Below, in pieces: positions 6,820-11,050 of a stretch of DNA of 11,050 nucleotides. The stretch covers positions 1-11,050 of the forward strand of contig DNGH01000101.1 of assembly GCA_003486285.1 (NCBI GenBank), in the 5' to 3' direction. This stretch comes from Actinomycetota bacterium. Lineage in GTDB: Bacteria > Actinomycetota > Acidimicrobiia > Spongiisociales > UBA11373. The notes beneath the pieces were generated by a model that saw nothing but the letters and a program-made list of their open reading frames with translations, had not been told where the DNA came from and made no database searches. Each line of letters starts with the position of its first letter. Position 1 is the first letter of the stretch. The position numbers and the translations under genes were made by a program.

Positions 6820-7662
6820 TCAGGCGGCCGCAGTGGCGCGTTCGCGGTGTCCGTTGGCGAGGGTGCGGGCGGTGAGCACCACGAAGAACAGCACCACGGG
6901 GAGGACGGCCATCGTCGCCGATCCCGAGGTGCCGGCGTGGTACGAGACCACCAGGCCCGCCGCCACCGACCCGATCCCGATGGCGACGGATACCGCCATC
7001 ATCGCCGGCACCCGCCGCACCAGCAGGGCGGCGGTGGCGGGAGGCGCCACCATCAACCCGAGCACCAGGAGGGTGCCCACCGTGCGCGACGACCCGATGA
7101 TCGCCAGGGTGGTGAGGGCCAGCAGAACCCCGTGGGAGAGTCCCGGCCGGAGCCCGAGCAGTTGCGCCTTCTGCTCGTTGAACGACAGCACCAGAAAGCG
7201 GCGGTAGAAGAGCAGCGATCCCGCCACGGTGATGATCGCAACCATCCCGAGCCAGATCAGGTCGCCGCCGGTGACCCCGAAGGCATTGCCGAACAGGATT
7301 GCGGTGAGGCTTCCGGTGTAGGACGCGGTGCGTGATATCAGGATCACGCCGAGGCCGAGCATTCCCACGAACAGCAGTCCGATCCCGGTGTCCTCGGAGA
7401 ACGCCGTCTGGCGATGGACCAGACGGATCCCTCCGATCATCACGACCGCGGCGATGGCGGCGCCGATCGCCGGGTCGAAACCGACGAGGGTGGCGATGGC
7501 GATACCGGGGACCACCCCGTGCACCAGGGCGTCGCCGAGGAACGTCATCCCGCGCACCACCACCCAGATCCCCGCCGCCGAGGTGGCCACCGCGGCGAGC
7601 GCCCCGCCGAGGAGGGCGCGCTGCTGGAAGGCGAGGGCGAAGGGGTCGGTCAGCCAGTCCAT
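6820..7662 (-). CDS. znuB: Zinc ABC transporter permease (ABC-3/ZnuB family)
   Basis: 280 residues, a strongly hydrophobic membrane protein with about eight predictable helices. Family signatures are VRGMTFLGDALVHGVVPGIAIA (about 36-57), SEDTGIGLLFVGMLGLGVIL (about 89-108), GNAFGVTGGDL (about 124-134) and GTLLVLGLMVAPPATA (about 206-221). It forms the transmembrane path for Zn2+ (or Mn2+) taken from the ZnuA lipoprotein and powered by the ATPase. The start ATG (7660-7662) is 4 nt after the znuA stop, with GGGAGG as ribosome site inside the end of znuA. The region upstream in the same frame is a shadow of znuA. Zinc rather than manganese is inferred from the adjacent Zur-like regulator and operator. 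Confidence 0.92.
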   Translation of the reverse strand: MDWLTDPFALAFQQRALLGGALAAVATSAAGIWVVVRGMTFLGDALVHGVVPGIAIATLVGFDPAIGAAIAAVVMIGGIRLVHRQTAFSEDTGIGLLFVGMLGLGVILISRTASYTGSLTAILFGNAFGVTGGDLIWLGMVAIITVAGSLLFYRRFLVLSFNEQKAQLLGLRPGLSHGVLLALTTLAIIGSSRTVGTLLVLGLMVAPPATAALLVRRVPAMMAVSVAIGIGSVAAGLVVSYHAGTSGSATMAVLPVVLFFVVLTARTLANGHRERATAAA

Positions 7663-7666
7663 CGCC

Positions 7667-8614
7667 TCATCCTCCCAGGGCGGCGGCGATCCTGCGGGCG
7701 TTCTCGAGCAGCATGCCGGGGAGCGTGGCGGCTGGCGTGCCCGGTTCTCCCAGGGACCCGCTGTACAGCTGCACGACCGCCACCGTCGTCCCCGCCTCGG
7801 CGGCGATTGCCTCGGCGAGGTCCGTGGGATGAGTCGTTTCGGCAAAGACTGCCTTGACGCCGCGCTCGCGGATGAGCGCCACCAGGGCCGCCATCTCGGC
7901 GGAGCTGGGTTCCGCGAGAGTCGAGCCTCCTGGGATGACGACGCCGACGACCTCGAAGCCATACCGCGCCGCAAAGTAGGCGAACGAGTCGTGATTGGTG
8001 ACGAGGAGGCGGTCCTGCGGCGGGATGTCGGCCAGGATCCCGCGGATTTCGGTGTCGGCGTCGAGCAAGGACGTGGCGTATTGCTCACTCCGCGCCTGGT
8101 ATCCGCCCGCGGGGTCGAGCGTCGCCAGCGCAGACCCCACCAGAATGGCGGCATCCGCCATCCGCACCGGATCGAGCCAGACGTGGGGATCGAGGTCGCC
8201 GTAGTCGGATTCCTGGTCGGTGGAGTCCATGCCGGCGTCGGACCACGGCAGGGGGTCGAGCTCGGCGGCGATGGCGAGAACGACGACTTCTGAGCCGGCG
8301 GCGGCCTCGATGGCATCCTCGAGTTGCTCCTCCAGACCGAGGCCATTGATGACCACGAGATCGGCTGTGGCGACGAGGCTCATCTGGTGGGCCGAGGGCT
8401 GGAAGTCGTGGGGATCAGCGCCGAGCGGGAGCAGTATCTCCACCGTGGCGTCCTCGCCGGCGATCGCGGCGACCAGGTCGCCGAGCACCGTGGTGCTGGT
8501 GACCACCAGCAACCCGGAGTCGTCCTCACCTGGTGAGTCGCATGACGCGACGGTCGACGACAGCAGGAGGGCCATGGCAACCCCTAGGGTGCTCTTGACG
8601 GTAATGAGAATCAT
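7667..8614 (-). CDS. znuA: Zinc ABC transporter substrate-binding lipoprotein (ZnuA/TroA family)
   Basis: 315 residues from the ATG at 8612-8614. This start gives a proper lipoprotein signal: Lys7, a hydrophobic core, and lipobox VASC with lipid Cys25. The next ATG (8577) would leave only 11 residues before the Cys, and upstream starts run through the divergent regulator. Likely metal ligands are His69 (GADPHDFQPS), His144 (DPHVWLDP) and His208 (TNHDSFAYFAARYGF), with an acidic residue or His262 near AETTHPTD as fourth; this is the cluster A-I fold. Between strands, where many ZnuA proteins carry a His-rich loop, this one has an acidic stretch with no His (125-142). It captures extracytoplasmic zinc for ZnuB. 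A Zur-like palindrome covers the start codon. Confidence 0.9.
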   Translation of the reverse strand: MILITVKSTLGVAMALLLSSTVASCDSPGEDDSGLLVVTSTTVLGDLVAAIAGEDATVEILLPLGADPHDFQPSAHQMSLVATADLVVINGLGLEEQLEDAIEAAAGSEVVVLAIAAELDPLPWSDAGMDSTDQESDYGDLDPHVWLDPVRMADAAILVGSALATLDPAGGYQARSEQYATSLLDADTEIRGILADIPPQDRLLVTNHDSFAYFAARYGFEVVGVVIPGGSTLAEPSSAEMAALVALIRERGVKAVFAETTHPTDLAEAIAAEAGTTVAVVQLYSGSLGEPGTPAATLPGMLLENARRIAAALGG

Positions 8615-8619
8615 TCTTA
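8605..8619. promoter_or_regulatory. Putative Zur operator between znuA and zur
   Basis: TGAGAAT-C-ATTCTTA is a 7-1-7 inverted repeat with one mismatch (TGAGAAT against TAAGAAT), close to the actinobacterial Zur consensus of the TGAAAAT-N-ATTTTCA kind as I recall it. It covers the znuA start codon and lies 13 nt before the zur GTG. TANNNT hexamers overlap or adjoin it on both strands: TAGCCT at 8618-8623 (plus, towards zur) and TATCGT at 8627-8632 (minus, towards znuA). A bound repressor would therefore block both directions. A Fur box is the alternative reading; the neighbouring transporter favours zinc. Confidence 0.65.
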
Positions 8620-8623
8620 GCCT
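8618..8623 (+). promoter_or_regulatory. Possible -10 element for a leaderless zur transcript
   Basis: TAGCCT fits the actinobacterial TANNNT pattern and ends 9 nt before the GTG at 8633, a distance that would start transcription at or next to the start codon. It overlaps the last two bases of the operator. No -35 can be assigned with confidence. Confidence 0.3.
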
Positions 8624-8626
8624 GCC

Positions 8627-8632
8627 ACGATA
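8627..8632 (-). promoter_or_regulatory. Possible -10 element for znuA
   Basis: On the minus strand TATCGT (TANNNT) ends 12 nt before the znuA ATG, which would put the transcription start inside the Zur-like operator and give a leader of only a few bases. The -35 region would then lie inside the 5' end of zur. Confidence 0.3.
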
Positions 8633-9082
8633 GTGACCCGGCACCGCGTCATGGCACCCGACCTTCCCATCGAGGAGCGGCTGGTCGCGTCCGGGGTGCG
8701 GTACACCAAGGCCCGACGCGCCGTGATGGCGGAGCTGTTTCGCTCGGCTGGGCCTCGCTCGGCGGCGGAGCTGTATCAGGCGATGCGGCGCTCGATTCCG
8801 TTGTCCTCGCTGTATCGGACGCTGATGGTTCTGGAGCGAGTCGGCGTCCTGACGCCGCATCACGGCAGCCGGGGTCTCACCCGCTATGAGCCGGCCGAGT
8901 GGCTGTCGGGCCACCATCACCATCTCGTCTGCGTCGAATGCGGCTCGGTGGAAGACGTCGCGGTCTCGCCTGCCGATGAACGGCGGATGCGCGGGCTGCT
9001 CGGATCGATCGCCGGCCGGGTGGGATTCGAGCCTGGGGGCCACACCCTGGAAGTCGAGGGCCGGTGCGTGCGATGCAGTTGA
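8633..9082 (+). CDS. zur: Fur-family zinc uptake regulator (Zur)
   Basis: 149 residues from GTG 8633; the ATG at 8651 (residue 7) is an equally possible start, and neither has a clear ribosome site. The N-terminal winged helix includes YTKARRAVMAELFRS (24-38) and the recognition-helix region SLYRTLMVLERVGVL (59-73). The dimerisation domain has the metal-rich GHHHHLVC (93-100), the structural zinc pair Cys100/Cys103 (CVEC) and its partner pair Cys145/Cys148 (CVRC), with GFEPGGHTLEVEG (131-143) typical of the fold. It represses zinc uptake genes when zinc-loaded. Its place between znuAB and znuC and next to a Zur-like palindrome argues for zinc sensing over iron. Its end overlaps the znuC start, so the two are probably co-translated. 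Confidence 0.88.
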   Translation: MTRHRVMAPDLPIEERLVASGVRYTKARRAVMAELFRSAGPRSAAELYQAMRRSIPLSSLYRTLMVLERVGVLTPHHGSRGLTRYEPAEWLSGHHHHLVCVECGSVEDVAVSPADERRMRGLLGSIAGRVGFEPGGHTLEVEGRCVRCS

Positions 9083-9873
9083 ACCCGGATACGGCCAGCG
9101 TCGTCAGGGCCGATCGCGTCTCGTTCCGCTATGGGGCGGTGCTGGCGCTGGCGGAGTCGTCGTTCTCGATCCCGGCAGGTGCGATCACCACCCTGATCGG
9201 CCCCAACGGGTCGGGCAAGTCCACCCTGCTCCACGCCATCGCCGGATTGATCTCTGCCTCCTCCGGAACCATCGCCGTGGCCCCGGGGATGCGTATCGCC
9301 TACGTGCTCCAGTCGACCAAGGTCAACGAGGCGCTGCCCGTCACCGTGCGCGAGGTGGTGGCGATGGGCCGCTATGCCACCGTCGGCGCCTACCGCCGCC
9401 TCGGCGCCGCGGACAAGACCGCGGTCGACGCCGCCCTGGAACGGATGGGGATCGGACGCCTGGCGCGCCGCCACCTCCGTGAGTTGTCGGGGGGCCAGCG
9501 TCAGCGGGTCTTCGTCGCCCAGGGCATCGCCCAGGATCACGATCTCCTGTTGCTCGACGAACCGCTCACCGGCCTCGACCTGGTCTCGGCGCGGGCGATC
9601 GACGAAGTCCTCCACGAAGAGCAGGCGGCGGGGCGCACCGTCGTCATCACCTCGCACGACCTCAACGAGGCCGCCGCCGGCGACTGGGTGATCCTGCTGG
9701 CCGGACGCGTCGTCGCATTCGGCTCGCCCCACGACGTGCTGACCGGAGACAACCTCGCCGCCGCCTACGGGTCGATCCTGCTCCACGACGGCGAGCGGTT
9801 CGTACTCGAGGACCCGGCGCACCGTCCGGTCCCGGGAAGGCACGAGCACGGCCGCGGCGGCGAAGACGGGTGA
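9073..9873 (+). CDS. znuC: Zinc ABC transporter ATP-binding protein
   Basis: 266 residues from the ATG at 9073, overlapping zur by 10 nt. GTG 9064 (three residues longer) is the alternative; the GAGGG at 9056-9060 lies 12 nt from the ATG but only 3 from the GTG, so the start is unsettled. All ATPase motifs are intact: Walker A GPNGSGKST (43-51), Q-loop Gln80, signature ELSGGQRQRV (137-146), Walker B LLLLDEP (158-164), D-loop, and H-loop His195 (TSHD). The C-terminal end carries a short His/Arg-rich tail (HRPVPGRHEHGRGG, 250-263). It drives metal import through the permease encoded on the opposite strand. The TGA shares its last two bases with the first unit of heptamer array C. Confidence 0.92.
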   Translation: MQLNPDTASVVRADRVSFRYGAVLALAESSFSIPAGAITTLIGPNGSGKSTLLHAIAGLISASSGTIAVAPGMRIAYVLQSTKVNEALPVTVREVVAMGRYATVGAYRRLGAADKTAVDAALERMGIGRLARRHLRELSGGQRQRVFVAQGIAQDHDLLLLDEPLTGLDLVSARAIDEVLHEEQAAGRTVVITSHDLNEAAAGDWVILLAGRVVAFGSPHDVLTGDNLAAAYGSILLHDGERFVLEDPAHRPVPGRHEHGRGGEDG

Positions 9874-9944
9874 GTTGAGAGTTGAGAGTTGAGAGTTCAG
9901 AGTTCAGAGTCTGACTCCAAACTCTGAACTCTGAACTCTTTACT
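9872..9944. repeat. Heptamer array C, between convergent genes
   Basis: About ten 7-bp units: GAGTTGA three times, GAGTTCA twice, a degenerate centre, then CTGAACT twice and CTTTACT. The units are the same family as array A (TTCAGAG/TTGAGAG and their complements), again arranged as two facing halves, here with a one-base slip in register at the centre. The array starts within the znuC stop codon and ends 7 nt from the stop of the convergent acyltransferase gene. Confidence 0.85.
9892..9939. terminator. Perfect 19-bp hairpin, likely bidirectional terminator
   Basis: Arm AGAGTTCAGAGTTCAGAGT (9892-9910) is the exact reverse complement of 9921-9939, with a 10-nt loop. It sits between the convergent stops of znuC (9873) and the acyltransferase gene (9951), where a two-way terminator is expected. 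The stem is not GC-rich and the following T-tract is weak (CTCTTTACTCATCTT), so intrinsic termination is plausible but not classic. Confidence 0.55.
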
Positions 9945-9950
9945 CATCTT

Positions 9951-10514
9951 CTACTCGTCTTCGACCTTCAACCGCACCCGTCCTGCCTTCTCCGGTCTGA
10001 TGCCGCGGTATGGCGCGTAGAACTCCCGGATGCGGTCCATGTCGGCGGTGACGTCGTCGGTGGTCTCGATCGTGGGGCCGACCCGCACCCGGCGGGCCGC
10101 GGCGTCGAGGGCGGCGAGCACGATCGGCGACCCGGTGGCGCGGGCGATCTCGTAGAAGCCGGACTTCCAGTAGGGCCGGTGGCTGCGGGTGCCCTCGGGT
10201 GCGATCACCAGCACCATGTCGTCGGCCGACTCGAACGCCCCCGCGATCTGGCCGATGATCCCGCCCGGCCGGCTGCGGTCGACCGGGATGCCACCGAGCA
10301 TGCGGAAGAACCACCCGAAGGGACGGCGAAACAGGGTGTGCTTCCCCAGGAAGCGGATCTTCACCCCGAGGGCCCGGGCGGCCAGCATCCCGATCACGAA
10401 GTCCCAGTTCGAGGTGTGGTGCGCCCCGATGATCACCATCTTGCGGAGCGGGGGGACCTCGCCGACGACGCCCCAGCGTCCCAGCCCCATCACCAGCCTC
10501 CAGAACCGCCTCAT
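9951..10514 (-). CDS. PlsC-family lysophospholipid/glycerolipid acyltransferase
   Basis: 187 residues, compact for the family. Acyltransferase blocks are present in order: HHTSNWD (32-38, the HX4D catalytic pair His33/Asp38), GKHTLFRRPFGWFFRMLGG (57-75), GGIPVDR (74-80) and APEGTRS (105-111), then WKSGFYEIARATGSPIV (116-132). By family it transfers an acyl chain to a lysophospholipid or related acceptor at the membrane. There is no obvious transmembrane helix beyond a hydrophobic N terminus, and the acceptor is unknown. The ATG (10512-10514) overlaps the TGA of the deaminase-like gene as ATGA, and no separate ribosome site is seen, so it is probably translated by coupling. The pairing of lipid and purine genes looks functionally unrelated. 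Confidence 0.88.
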   Translation of the reverse strand: MRRFWRLVMGLGRWGVVGEVPPLRKMVIIGAHHTSNWDFVIGMLAARALGVKIRFLGKHTLFRRPFGWFFRMLGGIPVDRSRPGGIIGQIAGAFESADDMVLVIAPEGTRSHRPYWKSGFYEIARATGSPIVLAALDAAARRVRVGPTIETTDDVTADMDRIREFYAPYRGIRPEKAGRVRLKVEDE

Positions 10515-11050
10515 CGGGCGAGTTCGGCCGCGAGCGCGTTGTGGGCCTCGATGATCCCCAACTCGTCGAGCATGACGTGGTGTCCGTGGTCGATGACGCG
10601 CCGCCCCTTGACCACGACGTCGTGCGCCGGGGTCGGCGCCGCCAGCAGCGTCGCCGCCACCAGGTCGTGTCTGGCCCCGGCGTATTCGATGCGGTCCACG
10701 TCGAGCGTGAAGAAGTCGGCCTGCTTGCCGACCTCGAGCGCGCCGATGTCGTCGCGTCCGAGGAGGGCGGCGCCACCACGGGTGGCCATCTCCAATGCGG
10801 TGCGGGCGGTCATCAGGGGTCCGGTGCCGAGGCCGGGGGCGACGGCGAGTCGGGCCAGGAGCAGCGCCTGGCGCGCCTCGGCGAGCAGATTGCTGGCGTC
10901 GTTGCTCGCCGAGCCATCCACTCCGATGCCGACCGGCACCCCGGCCGCGAGATAGGCATTGACCGGGGCGATCCCGGAGGCGAGACGCATGTTGGAGCTC
11001 GGGCAATGGGCCACCCCGGTGGCGGTGGCGGCCATGCGGGCGATCTCCTC
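10511..11050 (-). CDS. 8-oxoguanine deaminase-like amidohydrolase, 5' part missing
   Basis: 179 C-terminal residues are visible; the gene enters from the right edge, and about 270 N-terminal residues are expected beyond it. The segment GVAHCPSSNMRLASGIAPV (12-30 of the visible part), GIGVDGSASNDASNLLAEARQALLL (41-65) and ATRGGAALLGRDDIGALEVGKQADF (89-113) closely resembles 8-oxoguanine deaminase and the related AtzB/TrzN-type amidohydrolases. Asp45 in VDGSASND is the metal-site/catalytic Asp of the fold. If it is that enzyme, it hydrolyses 8-oxoguanine to urate and ammonia in the cytoplasm using Zn2+. Guanine deaminase or a chlorohydrolase-like enzyme are alternatives. It overlaps the acyltransferase start by ATGA. 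Confidence 0.82.
   Translation of the reverse strand, partial: EEIARMAATATGVAHCPSSNMRLASGIAPVNAYLAAGVPVGIGVDGSASNDASNLLAEARQALLLARLAVAPGLGTGPLMTARTALEMATRGGAALLGRDDIGALEVGKQADFFTLDVDRIEYAGARHDLVAATLLAAPTPAHDVVVKGRRVIDHGHHVMLDELGIIEAHNALAAELAR

Noticed and set aside
8605..8619. Iron Fur box
   Set aside because: The palindrome could bind a Fur-type protein, but the flanking genes are a zinc-type transporter and its regulator, and the 7-1-7 form fits Zur better. Not fully excluded.
9872..9944. Insertion-sequence ends or a mobile element remnant
   Set aside because: No transposase, target-site duplication or similarity to known inverted terminal repeats is visible; the 7-nt periodicity is a better description.

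Overview
The window is a GC-rich, almost fully coding stretch of what looks like an actinobacterial chromosome. Signs of this are GTG starts, stop/start overlaps of the GTGA and ATGA kind, and a lipoprotein with a Thr/Pro-rich linker of the sort common in Acidimicrobiia-like Actinomycetota. The phylum is an inference from style, not from a marker gene. I see no tRNA, rRNA, CRISPR array, transposase or phage gene, and no gene-free stretch longer than about 110 bases.

Layout, left to right. (1) The N-terminal part of a lipoprotein PQQ-dependent sugar dehydrogenase (minus strand, cut by the window edge). (2) A PLP enzyme of the cystathionine gamma-synthase / methionine gamma-lyase family (minus). 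(3) A 105-bp array of 7-base units. (4) A tight minus-strand run which, in the direction of transcription (8614 down to 2132), reads zinc-binding lipoprotein (znuA), permease (znuB), then the FAD, 2Fe-2S and molybdopterin subunits of a xanthine-dehydrogenase-type hydroxylase, then a DauA-like FAD D-amino-acid dehydrogenase. Gaps in this run are 4, 20, -4, -4 and -1 nt. (5) Divergent from znuA, on the plus strand, a Fur-family regulator (zur) overlapping the transporter ATPase gene (znuC). (6) A heptamer array containing a 19-bp perfect hairpin between convergent genes. (7) A minus-strand pair coupled by ATGA: the C-terminal part of an 8-oxoguanine-deaminase-like amidohydrolase (cut by the right edge) and a PlsC-type acyltransferase.

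How it fits together. A Zur-type 7-1-7 palindrome lies at the start of znuA, in a gap of only 18 nt between the divergent starts, so one operator probably controls both halves of the zinc importer and the regulator itself. With no visible terminator after znuB, the molybdenum hydroxylase and amine oxidoreductase genes may lie on the same transcript. The hydroxylase (possibly urate-forming) and the 8-oxoguanine deaminase homologue (urate-forming, zinc-dependent) suggest purine catabolism near the zinc uptake genes.

The least explained feature is the set of three 7-base-period arrays. All touch the 3' ends of genes; two supply C-terminal residues, and one of these also supplies the stop codon.
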